Below are positions 36,600 through 46,705 of a stretch of DNA of 64,000 bases, in pieces. How positions within the stretch are numbered: position 1 is the first letter of the stretch; each line of letters opens with the position of its first letter. Position numbers and translations under genes: made by a program. Under the pieces are notes generated by a model, which saw only the letters and a program-made list of their open reading frames with translations, was not told the DNA's origin and made no database searches. This DNA comes from Sphingomicrobium flavum. GTDB taxonomy: Bacteria > Pseudomonadota > Alphaproteobacteria > Sphingomonadales > Sphingomonadaceae. The DNA lies in contig NZ_CP102630.1 of assembly GCF_024721605.1 (NCBI RefSeq), forward strand, positions 124,001 through 188,000, given 5' to 3'.

Positions 36600-39500
36600 C
36601 CAGCCGCTGACCCCCGATCGCCGCACGCTGGCGCGCCTGTCGGACCGGGACTTTACCGGCAATCCGCGCGCCGAATTCGTCGAGCTTGGCCTGATGAGCT
36701 GCTTTTCCTTCCTGCGCGGTGCGTCGGATGCGGTCGACCTTGTGCTTACCGCTTTCGCGCAGGGCTATGATGCCATCGGCATTGCCGATCTCAATACGCT
36801 GGCCGGGGTGGTGCGCATCCATAGCGAGGCGACGACCGCCAAGATGCGCCCCGTCATCGGGTGCCGCATCGCCACGGTCGAAGGCTGGCAGTTCCTCGCC
36901 TATCCGGTGGACCGCGCCGCCTATGGCCGGCTCTCATCGCTTTTGTCCAAGGGCAAGATGGCGACGCTGGAGGGCGAATGGCAGGACAAGGGGGAGACCC
37001 ATATCGACCTGTCGCTGATGGCCGCGCACCAGGAAGGCCTCCAGCTTGTCCTGATCCCGCCCACACGGCTGGACAGCGCGTTCGAGGCGGGGCTTGGCGC
37101 GCTGGCCGCGCGGCTTGCCTCGCTGTCGCACATTGCCGCCGCTTTCCTGTATCGCGGGGACGATGTGGCGCGCATCAACCGGCTCGACGCGCTGGCCAAG
37201 GCCAACGGGCTGGAGCTCATGGCCACCAATCTGGTGCGCTATCACGCGCCCGAGCGGCGCCCGCTTCAGGACATCATGACCTGCATCCGCGAGAAGACCA
37301 CCATCGACAAGGCCGGCCTCATCCTGGCCGCCAATGCCGAGCGCTATCTCAAGTCGCCCGCCGAAATGGTCCGGCTGTTCGCCCGCTGGCCGCACGCCAT
37401 CAAGGCTGCGCGCGCGATTGCCGATGCCTGCAATTTCAACCTTACCGAGCTGGCCTACGAATATCCCGACGAGCCCATTCCCGCCGACCGCACCCCCGAC
37501 GAACAGTTGCGCGCGCTGGCCGAGGAAGGTGCGCGCTGGCGCTATCCGGACGGGGTGCCGCACAAGGTGAAGGGGCTGATCGCGCGCGAACTGGCGCTGA
37601 TCGCCAAGCTCAACATCGCGCGCTATTTCCTGACCATCAAGGACATCATCGATTTCGCGCGCGGCTGCGAACCGCCGATCCTGTGCCAGGGGCGCGGCAG
37701 CGCGGCCAACAGCGCGGTCTGCTATTGCCTGGGCATCACCGCGGTCGATCCCGACGAGCATGAACTGCTGTTCGACCGCTTCATTTCCGAAGAGCGCAAG
37801 GAGCCGCCCGATATCGACGTCGATTTCGAGCATGAGCGGCGCGAGGAGGTGATCCAATATATCTACCGGCGCTACGGCCGCCACCGCGCCGGGCTGTGCG
37901 CCACGGTGATCCATTACCGGCCGCGCATGGCGATCCGCGAGGTGGGCAAGGTGATGGGGCTGTCGGAGGACACCACCAGCGCGCTCGCCCGCACCGTGTG
38001 GGGCAGCTATGGCAAGGAGATTGCCGACAAGCATGCCGCCGAGGCCGGGCTCGACATGAGCGATCCGCAGCTGCGCCGCGTGCTTAAGCTGACCGAGCAG
38101 ATGATCGGCATGCCGCGCCATCTTTCGCAGCATGTCGGCGGCTTCATCCTGACGCAGGGGCCGCTGACCCATACCGTGCCGATCGGCAACGGTGCCATGC
38201 CCGAACGCAGCTTCATCGAGTGGGACAAGGACGATATCGACGCGCTGGGCATCCTGAAGATCGATGTGCTGGCGCTGGGCATGCTGACCTGCCTGCAAAA
38301 GGGTTTCGACCTGCTGCGCGACCATCATCATCGCGACCTCACGCTGGCGACCTGCCCGCGCGAGGACCCGCGCGTCTATGACATGCTGGTCAAGGGCGAC
38401 AGCCTGGGCGTTTTCCAAGTCGAAAGCCGCGCGCAGATGAACATGCTGCCGCGCCTCAAGCCGCGCAAATTCTACGACCTGGTGATCGAGGTGGCGATCG
38501 TGCGCCCCGGCCCGATCCAGGGCGACATGGTGCATCCCTATCTCAAGCGTCGCCGCGGCGCCGAACCCGTCATCATCCCCAAACCCTCGAGCGATCATGG
38601 CCCGCCCGATGAATTGAGCTCGATCCTGGGGCGCACGTTGGGGGTGCCCATCTTCCAGGAACAGGCGATGAAGATCGCGCTCGACGCGGCCAAATTTTCC
38701 AGCGTGGAGGCCAACCAGCTGCGCAAGGCGATGGCGACCTTCCGTTCGCGCGGGATGGTCGATGAACTGCAGGACAAGATGGTCGGGCGGATGATCGAGC
38801 GCGGCTACGATCCCGAATTTGCGGCCCGCTGTTTCCAGCAGATCAGGGGGTTTGGCGAATATGGCTTCCCCGAAAGCCACGCCGCCAGCTTCGCCCACCT
38901 CGTCTATGTGTCGAGCTGGATGAAATGCCATTATCCGGCGGTCTTCGCCTGCGCGCTCTTGAATTCGCAGCCCATGGGTTTCTATGCCCCCGCGCAGATC
39001 GTGCGCGATGCGCAGGAACATGGCGTCGAGGTGCGCGCCGCCGACGTCAACGACAGCGGCTGGGACAACAGCCTGGAAGCCTTTGTCGAGGGCAACGACC
39101 AACCGCCCATGCGGCTGGGCCTCAGGCAGGTCGAGGGGCTGCGCGAGGTCGCCGCCGCGCGGCTGGTGGCCGAACGCGACCGCGCCGGCCCTTATGCCAG
39201 CCTGGCCGAACTGCATGAGCGCACGCGGCTCAGCTCGGCGGTGATCGAACGGCTGGCGGCCGCCGATGCCTTCCGCTCGATGGGGCTCGACCGGCGCCAG
39301 GCGCTATGGGACGCGCGTGCCTTGAAGTCGGCCATCGACCTGCCGCTGTTCGCCGCCGCCGCCGCGCGCGACGAAGGCGCCGAGCGCGCCGCGCATATGC
39401 TGCCGCAGATGCCGTTGCCCGAGCATGTCGTGGCCGATTACCAGACCATGCGGCTCAGCCTGAAGGCCCACCCGATGAGCTTCCTGCGCGACGGGCTGTC

Positions 39501-40047
39501 GGCGCGCGGCTTCACCGCCAATGCCGATCTTCGCAAGAAGAATTTCCGGCAGATGGCGAAGGTGTCGGGGATCGTCCTCATCCGCCAGCGCCCGGGCAGC
39601 GCGAAGGGCGTCTGCTTCATCACGCTGGAAGATGAAACGGGCGTGGTGAACCTGGTGGTCTGGCCCGACGTGATGGAGAAATATCGCAAGGTCATCATGG
39701 GCGCGCGGTTGATGGAGGTGAGCGGGCGGATCGAGATGGACGACGAGGTGCTGCACCTCATCGTGGGCAGGATGGAGGATGCGACCTGGCGGCTGGGCGA
39801 ACTCAGCCACGATCTGCTCAACACCCAGATCAGCCGCGCCGACGAGGTCAATCGCCCGCTGCGCACCATGAGCGAGGCCAAGCATAAGGTGGAAATCATC
39901 CCCGAGGCGGGCAATGCCGATTGCGCCCCCCGCGCCGCGCGGCGGACGTTAAAGCCTGCCGATCCGCGCAGCCCGCTGCACCAGCCGATGCGCCAGACCC
40001 ATCCGCGCAATGCGCGGATTCTGCCCAAGAGCCGCGATTTCCATTAG
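36592..40047 (+). CDS. dnaE2: Error-prone DNA polymerase DnaE2 (ImuC)
   Basis: 1151 residues, C-family polymerase that performs damage-induced mutagenic synthesis. N-terminal PHP domain ([32 protein letters not shown]); catalytic aspartates in [17 protein letters not shown] (D407, D409 and D411) and D558 in [12 protein letters not shown]; fingers with [13 protein letters not shown]-terminal OB fold ([19 protein letters not shown]). The PHP loop has Asp where many DnaE proteins have His (GASD instead of GASH). Third gene of the LexA-controlled operon; its 3' end overlaps the convergent marR gene by 4 bases. Confidence 0.96.
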   Translation: MPDQPLTPDRRTLARLSDRDFTGNPRAEFVELGLMSCFSFLRGASDAVDLVLTAFAQGYDAIGIADLNTLAGVVRIHSEATTAKMRPVIGCRIATVEGWQFLAYPVDRAAYGRLSSLLSKGKMATLEGEWQDKGETHIDLSLMAAHQEGLQLVLIPPTRLDSAFEAGLGALAARLASLSHIAAAFLYRGDDVARINRLDALAKANGLELMATNLVRYHAPERRPLQDIMTCIREKTTIDKAGLILAANAERYLKSPAEMVRLFARWPHAIKAARAIADACNFNLTELAYEYPDEPIPADRTPDEQLRALAEEGARWRYPDGVPHKVKGLIARELALIAKLNIARYFLTIKDIIDFARGCEPPILCQGRGSAANSAVCYCLGITAVDPDEHELLFDRFISEERKEPPDIDVDFEHERREEVIQYIYRRYGRHRAGLCATVIHYRPRMAIREVGKVMGLSEDTTSALARTVWGSYGKEIADKHAAEAGLDMSDPQLRRVLKLTEQMIGMPRHLSQHVGGFILTQGPLTHTVPIGNGAMPERSFIEWDKDDIDALGILKIDVLALGMLTCLQKGFDLLRDHHHRDLTLATCPREDPRVYDMLVKGDSLGVFQVESRAQMNMLPRLKPRKFYDLVIEVAIVRPGPIQGDMVHPYLKRRRGAEPVIIPKPSSDHGPPDELSSILGRTLGVPIFQEQAMKIALDAAKFSSVEANQLRKAMATFRSRGMVDELQDKMVGRMIERGYDPEFAARCFQQIRGFGEYGFPESHAASFAHLVYVSSWMKCHYPAVFACALLNSQPMGFYAPAQIVRDAQEHGVEVRAADVNDSGWDNSLEAFVEGNDQPPMRLGLRQVEGLREVAAARLVAERDRAGPYASLAELHERTRLSSAVIERLAAADAFRSMGLDRRQALWDARALKSAIDLPLFAAAAARDEGAERAAHMLPQMPLPEHVVADYQTMRLSLKAHPMSFLRDGLSARGFTANADLRKKNFRQMAKVSGIVLIRQRPGSAKGVCFITLEDETGVVNLVVWPDVMEKYRKVIMGARLMEVSGRIEMDDEVLHLIVGRMEDATWRLGELSHDLLNTQISRADEVNRPLRTMSEAKHKVEIIPEAGNADCAPRAARRTLKPADPRSPLHQPMRQTHPRNARILPKSRDFH

Positions 40048-40490
40048 CCCAGCGCCGCCAGCAGGCGCGACAGCGCGCTTTGCATGTCCGCCCATTGGCC
40101 AGGCGGCAAGGAAGCGCGCATCTGCTTCTCGACCGCACGGATATCGGCGGCGATGGCGCGGTAGAGCGTCTCGCCGCTTGTGGTGAGGTGGAGGTGGCCG
40201 AGCCGTCCGTCACTGTCCGAGGCGCGGCGTTCAAGCAGGCCCTCGCCGATCAGGCTCTTGACCGCGCGGCTGACGATACCCTTGTCCATCGGGGTGACCG
40301 CGACGACTTCGTTGGCGGTGCGGCCCGGCACTTCGGCGACGGCGGCGAGCACCCGCCAGTGCGACAGGTTCATATCGTCATGGCTCTTGAGCACGGCAGC
40401 GATGCGCTTGCCGATCCGGTCGGCCAGCAGCACGACCTGATAGGGCAGGAAATCGCCCAGCCGGATCACTTCGTCATCATTGACAGCCAT
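40044..40490 (-). CDS. MarR family transcriptional regulator
   Basis: 148 residues from the ATG at 40490 (AGGGA 8 bases upstream); an ATG at 40496 is also possible. The winged helix spans about 35-105: [38 protein letters not shown] and [17 protein letters not shown], the wing with the usual D-x-R. Divergent from hpd across 108 bases with an evident palindrome, so it probably represses hpd and itself, sensing an aromatic acid. Convergent overlap with dnaE2. Confidence 0.88.
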   Translation of the reverse strand: MAVNDDEVIRLGDFLPYQVVLLADRIGKRIAAVLKSHDDMNLSHWRVLAAVAEVPGRTANEVVAVTPMDKGIVSRAVKSLIGEGLLERRASDSDGRLGHLHLTTSGETLYRAIAADIRAVEKQMRASLPPGQWADMQSALSRLLAALG

Positions 40491-40505
40491 GGCCATTTCC
40501 CTGTA

Positions 40506-40525
40506 GTTGTAAAAACAACAAGTTG
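40506..40525. promoter_or_regulatory. Candidate MarR operator
   Basis: Overlapping inverted repeats GTTGT-AAAA-ACAAC (40506-40519) and CAAC-AA-GTTG (40516-40525), in the marR-hpd intergenic region 16 bases before the marR start and about 75 bases before hpd. Confidence 0.55.
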
Positions 40526-40598
40526 CTGCTGGAAACCAATCTGCCAGCATCGACGACAAAGCGCAAGCCGCTCCCCATATTTGCACAAGGACATCATC

Positions 40599-41696
40599 AT
40601 GGCTGACCTGTTCGACAATCCCATCGGTCTCAACGGTTTCGAATTCGTCGAATTCAGCGCGCCCGAAAAGGGTCTGCTCGAACCTGTCTTCGAAGCGATG
40701 GGCTTCACCCATATCGCCAATCACCGGTCCAAGGATGTGCAGCTTTGGCGGCAGGGCTCGATCAACCTCCTGACCAATTACGAACCCGAAAGCGCGGCTT
40801 ACTATTTCGCGCAGGAACATGGCCCGGGCGCCTGCGCCATGGGCTTTCGCGTCCATGACGCGGTCGAGGCGATGGAAGAGCTGGTCGAACGCGGCGCCCA
40901 GCCGGTCGATGGCGATATCGGCCCGATGGAACTCTACATCCCCGCCATCAAGGGGATTGGCGGCGCTTATATATACATCATCGATCGCTATGCCGACAAA
41001 GGCGAGGATGGCCTGTCCATCTACGATATCGACTTTGAATATCTGGATGGCGTGGAGAAGTGGCCGGTCGGCGCGGGCTTCAACCGCATCGATCACCTGA
41101 CCCATAACCTCTACAATGGGCGCATGGCCTATTGGGCGGACTATTATGAGAAGCTCTTCAACTTCAAGGAGATCCGCTATTTCGACATCAAGGGCGAATA
41201 TACCGGGCTGACCTCCAAGGCGCTGACCGCGCCCGACGGCAAGATCCGCATCCCGCTCAATGAAGAGGGCGAAGGCGGCAAAGGCCAGATCGAGGAATAT
41301 CTCAAGGAATATGGCGGCGAGGGCATCCAGCATATCGCGCTGATCAGCGACGATCTTTGCGCCAGCTGGGACAAATTGAAAGAATTGGGCGTGCCCTTCA
41401 TGACCGCCCCACCCGAAACCTATTACGAGATGCTGTCCGAACGCCTGCCCGGCCATGGCGAGGACGAGGCCGCCCTGAAATCGCGCGGCATCCTCCTCGA
41501 CGGCACCACCGAGGGCGGCCAGCCGCGCCTGCTGCTGCAGATCTTTGCCGAGGCGCAGGTTGGCCCGGTCTTCTTCGAATTCATCCAGCGCAAGGGCGAT
41601 GAAGGCTTTGGCGAGGGCAATTTCAAGGCCCTGTTCGAAAGCATGGAGCGCGACCAGATCAAGCGCGGCGTGCTGAAAGTGGACGAGCCCGCCTAG
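40599..41696 (+). CDS. hpd: 4-hydroxyphenylpyruvate dioxygenase
   Basis: 365 residues from the ATG at 40599 (AAGGA 9 bases upstream). Converts 4-hydroxyphenylpyruvate to homogentisate with O2 in tyrosine catabolism. Two VOC modules; the iron ligands are in place: H166 in [10 protein letters not shown]245 in GIQHIALIS and E327 in VFFEFIQ, and the C-terminal helix region [13 protein letters not shown] closes the site. Homogentisate dioxygenase is not in the window, so this gene is separated from the rest of the pathway. Confidence 0.96.
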   Translation: MADLFDNPIGLNGFEFVEFSAPEKGLLEPVFEAMGFTHIANHRSKDVQLWRQGSINLLTNYEPESAAYYFAQEHGPGACAMGFRVHDAVEAMEELVERGAQPVDGDIGPMELYIPAIKGIGGAYIYIIDRYADKGEDGLSIYDIDFEYLDGVEKWPVGAGFNRIDHLTHNLYNGRMAYWADYYEKLFNFKEIRYFDIKGEYTGLTSKALTAPDGKIRIPLNEEGEGGKGQIEEYLKEYGGEGIQHIALISDDLCASWDKLKELGVPFMTAPPETYYEMLSERLPGHGEDEAALKSRGILLDGTTEGGQPRLLLQIFAEAQVGPVFFEFIQRKGDEGFGEGNFKALFESMERDQIKRGVLKVDEPA

Positions 41697-41738
41697 CCAG
41701 CTTGCGCGGCGCGGGCATCGCGGTGTAGCCTTTTGGCG

Positions 41739-42449
41739 ATGACCTACCGAGTCCGCAGCGATCCGAAAGTCCGGGCCGTCACGATGGTGGCGGTCCTCGG
41801 GCTTCATGCTGCGCTGATTGCGGGGCTGTCGCTGCTGGCGGTCAACGTGCCGCGGATGATGTCGCCCGACCCGGTGGATATCTTCGACGTCACCCAGCCC
41901 GATCCGCCGCGGCCGCTCGAGATCGAGGAGCCCGATCGCAATCTGCCCAAGAATGAGGGGCGCGCGTCCAAGGTCGAGACGCGCAGCGAATTGTCGCCGA
42001 TCACGGTGCCGCCGCGGCTGGTGCAGACGCCCCTGTTCAATCCCGCCGCCGCATCGATCGATCCCAATGTCGGGCGCGACATCAGCTACGGCACGCTGGA
42101 GCGCGGCGGCACGGGCGCAGGCGTCGCGGGCGCTGGCGAGGGGGCGCAGACCGACCTGTCGCGCCGCCCCTCGCTGATCGAGGAAACACGGCTCAAGCTG
42201 CGCGACTATTCGCGGATGAGCCGGCGCGGATGGCGGCGCGGCGAGCAGGTGATGGTTGCCTTCAGGGTCGAGGCCGACGGTCGCCCGACCAGCTGCCGCG
42301 TGATCGGCACCTCGGGTGTCGGGGTAATCGACGTCGAGACCTGCTGGCTGGTCGAACGCAAGGTCCGCCTGCGCCCGGCGCTCGACAAGGAGGGCAAGCC
42401 GCACGCTTCATCCTTCCAGGGCTATGTCCACTACGAAGACATTTTGTGA
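41739..42449 (+). CDS. TonB-type energy transducer, tandem copy 1
   Basis: 236 residues from the ATG at 41739. N-terminal signal-anchor (VTMVAVLGLHAALIAGLSLLAV), an acidic/proline-rich linker (TQPDPPRPLEIEEPD), a Gly-rich hinge (GGTGAGVAGAGEGA) and a TonB-like C-terminal domain at about 140-236 with Cys in PTSCRVIG and VETCWLVERKVRLRP. TonB proteins couple the inner-membrane proton-driven ExbB/ExbD motor to outer-membrane receptors. exbB/exbD are not nearby. Its stop overlaps the next start by 1 base (TGATG). Confidence 0.78.
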   Translation: MTYRVRSDPKVRAVTMVAVLGLHAALIAGLSLLAVNVPRMMSPDPVDIFDVTQPDPPRPLEIEEPDRNLPKNEGRASKVETRSELSPITVPPRLVQTPLFNPAAASIDPNVGRDISYGTLERGGTGAGVAGAGEGAQTDLSRRPSLIEETRLKLRDYSRMSRRGWRRGEQVMVAFRVEADGRPTSCRVIGTSGVGVIDVETCWLVERKVRLRPALDKEGKPHASSFQGYVHYEDIL

Positions 42450-43225
42450 TGAGCCGGTGGTCAGGCTCAGGCGTGGATCGCGGACGCCGCGATCGCCCTC
42501 GCGCCGACCTGTCTTCGCGCGCGGCGACGATGACCCTTGTCGTGGGCGGGCATGTCGCGTTGGTTCTCATGCTCTCGATGATGGTGGTGGAGGTTCCTGC
42601 ATCCTTTTCGCCGCCGCCGCTCCAGACTTTCGAGATCGACCCGCCGCCGCCGCCTGAGATCATCCTCGACCGCCAGGAACTCAATCTCGACGTGCAGCGC
42701 GAGGAGGCGTTGGCGGCACCCGCCGGTCCTGAGGGTCTAGCCAGCCCGGTGATGCTGCCCGAAGCGGTAGTCGAACTGCCTGCCATCAATCCGGTCGCCG
42801 CTGCGCCCCTGCCCAATATCGGGGCCGATGCGCGGCAGGGTTCGGGATACAACGCTGATGATGGCGCCGGCGCGGGCGGGATCGGCGCCGGAACCGGCGC
42901 AGCAACCGGCGGTGAGGGCCAGGGTGCAGGTGGGGGAATGCGCGTTTCCGTCATCGAACGAACGAAATTCAATATATGGGACTATAACCGCACCAGCAGG
43001 ATTGCATGGCGCGATGCATCGCGTGTCATGGTCGTGGTGATGGTGCAGACCAGTGGCCGCGCCACTGATTGCGAGGTGAAGGTGTCTTCCGGCAATGTCG
43101 ACATCGATTCAGAGACCTGCCGACTGGTGGAGGACAAGGTCCGTTTCCGTCCCGCGCTTGATGCGCAGGGCCAGCCCTACGCAACGCCTTTCGGCTACAT
43201 CCAGCATCGACCTCCCGTGCGTTAG
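42449..43225 (+). CDS. TonB-type energy transducer, tandem copy 2
   Basis: 258 residues. A cytoplasmic basic N-terminus (DRGRRDRPRADLSSR), membrane anchor (TLVVGGHVALVLMLSMMVV), proline-rich segment (EIDPPPPPEIILD), a long Gly/Ala spacer (about 130-155) and a TonB-like C-terminal domain with the Cys pair ATDCEVKV and SETCRLVEDKVRFRP. An internal ATG just before the anchor (TMTLVVGG) might be the real start. Organised like its two neighbours; the three are likely one transcript. Confidence 0.78.
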   Translation: MSRWSGSGVDRGRRDRPRADLSSRAATMTLVVGGHVALVLMLSMMVVEVPASFSPPPLQTFEIDPPPPPEIILDRQELNLDVQREEALAAPAGPEGLASPVMLPEAVVELPAINPVAAAPLPNIGADARQGSGYNADDGAGAGGIGAGTGAATGGEGQGAGGGMRVSVIERTKFNIWDYNRTSRIAWRDASRVMVVVMVQTSGRATDCEVKVSSGNVDIDSETCRLVEDKVRFRPALDAQGQPYATPFGYIQHRPPVR

Positions 43226-43266
43226 GTGGGAACCCATATCGGTTCTTGCGACGTTGGTGGCGGAAC

Positions 43267-44007
43267 ATGGCCTATTCTCCCTCTTCTGACGGCAAGACAC
43301 GCGTCGGGACGCTGATCCTCGTGCTGGCGCTGCACGGGGTCGTGCTGGCGGCGGTAATGATCCTGGGGGGCAAGGCGCCGGAATTGCTGCCCGATGAGGT
43401 GCTCGAGACCTTCGATGTCTCGATCGCCGAGCCGCCCCCGCCGGTCGAAGTCGATATCGATACGCCCGACGAAGCGACCCCGCGCGATGAAGGACTGGCG
43501 TCGGAGGAAAATCTGGAGAGCGACGCGACGCCCGTCGAGGCGCCCAAGCCCAAGGTCGAGACGCCGCCCGTCAATCCCATCGTCGCCTCGCCCACGCCCA
43601 ATGTCGGCAGCGACGCGACGCAGGGTGCCTCCGATCGTGCGGGCGCGGGAACGGGTGCCGGCGGGCAGGGCACGGGGACCGGTGCGGGTGCAGGGGGTGA
43701 CGGCAAGGGCGGGGGCGGCGGCACGCGGCCGCGGGTCGTCCAGTCGACCACGCTGACCCAGCGCGACTATCCGCGCGCGATGCGGCGCGACTGGCCGCGC
43801 GGTGGCCGCGTGCTGGTGTCGATCAACGTGCAGGTCGATGGCCGCGCGACCGATTGCAAGGTGCGGCAATCGATCGGCGATCCGGCGATCGATGCCGAGA
43901 CCTGCCGCCTGGTGGAACAGAAAGTGCGCTTCCAGCCCGCACGCGATGCCAACGGCAATCCCTATGTGGCCTGGTACGGCTATGTGCAGACCGATGTCAG
44001 CCGCTAG
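43267..44007 (+). CDS. TonB-type energy transducer, tandem copy 3
   Basis: 246 residues from the ATG at 43267; a TTG 21 bases upstream would extend it without support. Membrane anchor (TLILVLALHGVVLAAVMIL), acidic proline-rich linker (IAEPPPPVEVDIDTPDEATP, PKPKVETPPVNP), an unusually long glycine run (GAGTGAGGQGTGTGAGAGG) and a TonB C-terminal domain with ATDCKVRQ and AETCRLVEQKVRFQP. The 3' end overlaps the convergent phosphatase by 4 bases. Which outer-membrane receptor each copy serves is unknown. Confidence 0.78.
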   Translation: MAYSPSSDGKTRVGTLILVLALHGVVLAAVMILGGKAPELLPDEVLETFDVSIAEPPPPVEVDIDTPDEATPRDEGLASEENLESDATPVEAPKPKVETPPVNPIVASPTPNVGSDATQGASDRAGAGTGAGGQGTGTGAGAGGDGKGGGGGTRPRVVQSTTLTQRDYPRAMRRDWPRGGRVLVSINVQVDGRATDCKVRQSIGDPAIDAETCRLVEQKVRFQPARDANGNPYVAWYGYVQTDVSR

Positions 44008-44717
44008 GCGACGCGCACGATCACCACGCTGACATTGTCGGGTGCGCCGCGTTCGAGCGTCAGGTCCACCAGTGTCTGGCAGGATTGCGCCGGGTTCTGG
44101 CGCAGCAGAACATCGCCGATCTCGATCCGGTCGACCACCTTGGTCAGCCCATCGGAGGCAAGCAGGAAGATATCGCCCGACTGCACATCGCCGACCCGGC
44201 GCGCGACCTTGAGATTTTCGGCAGCGCCGACTGCGCGGGTCACCACATTGGCATCGGGATGGCTTTCGGCATCCTCGATCGCCAGCATCCCCGCTTCGAC
44301 CAGGTCCTGCACCAGGCTGTGGTCGCGGCTGAGCTGGCGAATATCCTGGCCGCGCAGCCGATAGGCGCGGCTGTCGCCCGCCCAGAACAGGCCGTAGCGG
44401 TCGCCCGCGATGGCGAGCCCGACGATGGTGGTGCCGATGGTCGACCTGCTGCCCGATGCGCGGGCCATGTCGACCAGCCGGCGATTGGTATCCTGCAACA
44501 CCGCATCGGCTTCGGCGAGCACGGTATCGACATTGCGGCTGCCCTGCATCTGGCCGATCATTTCGATGGTCAGATTGCTGGCCACGTCCCCCGCCTCATG
44601 CCCGCCCATGCCATCGGCCACGGCCCAGAGGGCGCGGTCGGGCGCTTCGAAGACGGCGTCCTCGTTGAGCGTGCGGCGTTTGCCGACATGGGTAATGCTG
44701 GCGGACAGGAATCTGAT
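44004..44717 (-). CDS. PP2C-family Ser/Thr protein phosphatase with no canonical start codon
   Basis: About 237 residues if started at the ATC codon at 44717. PP2C motifs: GKRRTLNEDAVFE (first metal-site box), ALWAVADGMGGHEAG, STIGTTIVGL, FWAGDSRAYRL, HSLVQDLVEAG, LLASDGLTKVV and GAPDNVSVVIV. The reading frame is open upstream to a stop near 44766, but it has no ATG, GTG or TTG before a GTG at 44621, which would delete the essential RTLNED box. An SD-like GAGGGGG precedes ATC-44717. Expected to reverse the phosphorylation made by the divergent kinase. The start is inferred and could instead reflect a sequence error. Confidence 0.8.
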   Translation of the reverse strand: MRFLSASITHVGKRRTLNEDAVFEAPDRALWAVADGMGGHEAGDVASNLTIEMIGQMQGSRNVDTVLAEADAVLQDTNRRLVDMARASGSRSTIGTTIVGLAIAGDRYGLFWAGDSRAYRLRGQDIRQLSRDHSLVQDLVEAGMLAIEDAESHPDANVVTRAVGAAENLKVARRVGDVQSGDIFLLASDGLTKVVDRIEIGDVLLRQNPAQSCQTLVDLTLERGAPDNVSVVIVRVA

Positions 44718-44818
44718 GGCGGCCCCCTCACTGGCGCCCTTGATGCGCCAATTTGTTAACCCAGACTAGAAATGTTTGTGGCTTCGTGCAATTCAAGAGC
44801 GGCTTATTGGGGGAACAG

Positions 44819-46696
44819 ATGGGCAAGGCATATAGCAACAAGGCACTGCCGCCGGGCACGGTTTTGCGCGAATGGCGGCTGGAAGACGTGCTGGGCGTGG
44901 GCGGTTTCGGCATCGTCTACAAGGGCCGCGGCATCTATTTCGACGAGCTGGTCGCCATCAAGGAATATTTCCCAAGCGCGATTTCCGAGCGCGATGGCGA
45001 CGATACGGTCGTGCCGATCGATAGCGATGCCGAGGAAGTGCATGCGCTGGGCCTGAAGAAGTTCGTCGAGGAAGCCAAGCTGCTCTGGAACCTCTCCACG
45101 CCGACCCGCCACCCCAATATCGTATCGGTCCGTGCGCTCTTCGAGGTACATGGCACCGCTTATATGGTGATGGATTTCGAGGACGGGATCTCGCTCTCCA
45201 AGCTGTTGAAGGACGGCAAGAAATTCGACGAGGAGGGCCTCGCCTCGCTGGTGCTGCCAATCGTCGAGGGTCTCGACCGCGCGCACCGTGTCGGTGTGCT
45301 CCACCGCGATATCAAGCCGGCCAATATCATCGTCAATCATGACGAGCGCCGTGCCGTGCTGATCGATTTCGGATCGGCGCGCTTTGAATCGTCCGACGCG
45401 ACCTCGACCAAGGTAACTTTCCACACGCCGCCTTATGCGGCGATCGAACAATATGTGAAAACCTACGACCAGGGGCCGTGGACCGACATCTATGCGCTGG
45501 GCGTAGTGCTGTATGAATGTGTCACCGGCACCAAGCCCGACGAGGTGCTGGAGCGCCTCCACGGCGAGGCGGGACAGAAGCTGGCCGATGGCGACTGGCC
45601 GGGTTTCTCCCCCGCCTTCCTGGCGGCGATCGATGCGGCGATGATCATCAAGCCTTCGGATCGGCCGCAGTCGATTTCCGAATGGCTGGCCATGCTGCGC
45701 GGCGAAGATGTGAGCCATGAGGATGAGGGCGAGCGCACGCGCATCGGGGCCTATGAAGGTGATCCGCACGAGATCAAACCGGTCATGCCGCCCGCCGAAC
45801 TGACCGCCGAGCGGACCGAGCGCGAGGGCAAGCCGGCGAAGGAAATGGCGCTGCCGCCGCCCACCGCCGAAGAAATGGCCGCGGCGTCGCAGATGGCGGC
45901 AACGGCCGAGGCTGCGCCCGCGTCACCGCCCCCGCAAGCATCGCCGCCGCCCACCGATCCGGGCGCGGACAGCAAGGAAAAGGTCGCGGCGCTGCGCGGC
46001 AAGGAGGGCGACGCCGCCAAGGTCGAGAAAAAGGACGAGACGAAAAAGAGCAGGATGCCGTTGCTGCTGGTGGGCGGGGCGCTTGCCGCGCTGCTGGCGC
46101 TGGCCTTCCTGTTCTGGCCCAAGGGCGCGGGCGATGACGCCATCGCCGAGGGCGATGCGCCCAGCCTTGAAGGGGTGATCGATGTCGACGAGCTCGATAA
46201 CAGCCTGGCCGCGCAAGGCGACGAGGCGACCAACGAGATCGTGGCCGAAGAGGATATTGCCCCCGAGGCCGAGACGCCGGCACCGCGCGAACAGCGGCCC
46301 GAACGGCAGGTGCAGGCAGAGCGCCAGGCCGAACCCGAAGTGGCGGCCCCCGTCGTGGCCGCGCCGGTCCAGTCCGCAGGCGTCACCTCGGCCCAGCGCA
46401 GCCGGTTGGCCAGCCTGGTCAGCGAAGGCAAGGGCATGGCGCGCGAGGTGATCCGCATGGGCGAGCGCGCACGGCGTCCGGGCCGGAGGGCCAGCGACGA
46501 AGAGCAGGAAAGCTACCGCGTCCTGCGCGAGAATATCGGGACGGCGCGCGGCTATGACGATTATCTCGACACACTGGCCAATTCGATGCGCGGGGTCAGC
46601 ACCAATGCCGAAGCGCAGCAGTTGATCAGCCAGGCCGAACAGACGCGGCGCTACCTGGTATTCCTGCGCGATCGTTCGCGCGCGCTCAGCCAATAG
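44819..46696 (+). CDS. Membrane Ser/Thr protein kinase
   Basis: 625 residues from the ATG at 44819 (GGGGGAA upstream). Kinase domain 1-295: GVGGFG glycine loop (26-31), K48 in VAIKEY, HRDIKPAN with D164 and N169, DFG D183. A Pro/Ala-rich and charged linker, then a single membrane span at about 413-433 (LLLVGGALAALLALAFLFW) and an extracytoplasmic acidic/coiled region to the end. The topology places the kinase in the cytosol and a possible sensor in the periplasm. Divergent from the PP2C phosphatase and convergent with the TIR-FHA gene, which together look like a phospho-signalling set. Confidence 0.93.
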   Translation: MGKAYSNKALPPGTVLREWRLEDVLGVGGFGIVYKGRGIYFDELVAIKEYFPSAISERDGDDTVVPIDSDAEEVHALGLKKFVEEAKLLWNLSTPTRHPNIVSVRALFEVHGTAYMVMDFEDGISLSKLLKDGKKFDEEGLASLVLPIVEGLDRAHRVGVLHRDIKPANIIVNHDERRAVLIDFGSARFESSDATSTKVTFHTPPYAAIEQYVKTYDQGPWTDIYALGVVLYECVTGTKPDEVLERLHGEAGQKLADGDWPGFSPAFLAAIDAAMIIKPSDRPQSISEWLAMLRGEDVSHEDEGERTRIGAYEGDPHEIKPVMPPAELTAERTEREGKPAKEMALPPPTAEEMAAASQMAATAEAAPASPPPQASPPPTDPGADSKEKVAALRGKEGDAAKVEKKDETKKSRMPLLLVGGALAALLALAFLFWPKGAGDDAIAEGDAPSLEGVIDVDELDNSLAAQGDEATNEIVAEEDIAPEAETPAPREQRPERQVQAERQAEPEVAAPVVAAPVQSAGVTSAQRSRLASLVSEGKGMAREVIRMGERARRPGRRASDEEQESYRVLRENIGTARGYDDYLDTLANSMRGVSTNAEAQQLISQAEQTRRYLVFLRDRSRALSQ

Positions 46697-46705
46697 GATC
46701 AGACG

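Noticed and set aside
36934-39216. Long open frame on the minus strand opposite dnaE2 (~760 codons)
   Set aside because: It is antisense to a complete DnaE2 with all catalytic motifs; the translation is low-complexity and lacks domains, as expected for antisense frames in GC-rich DNA.
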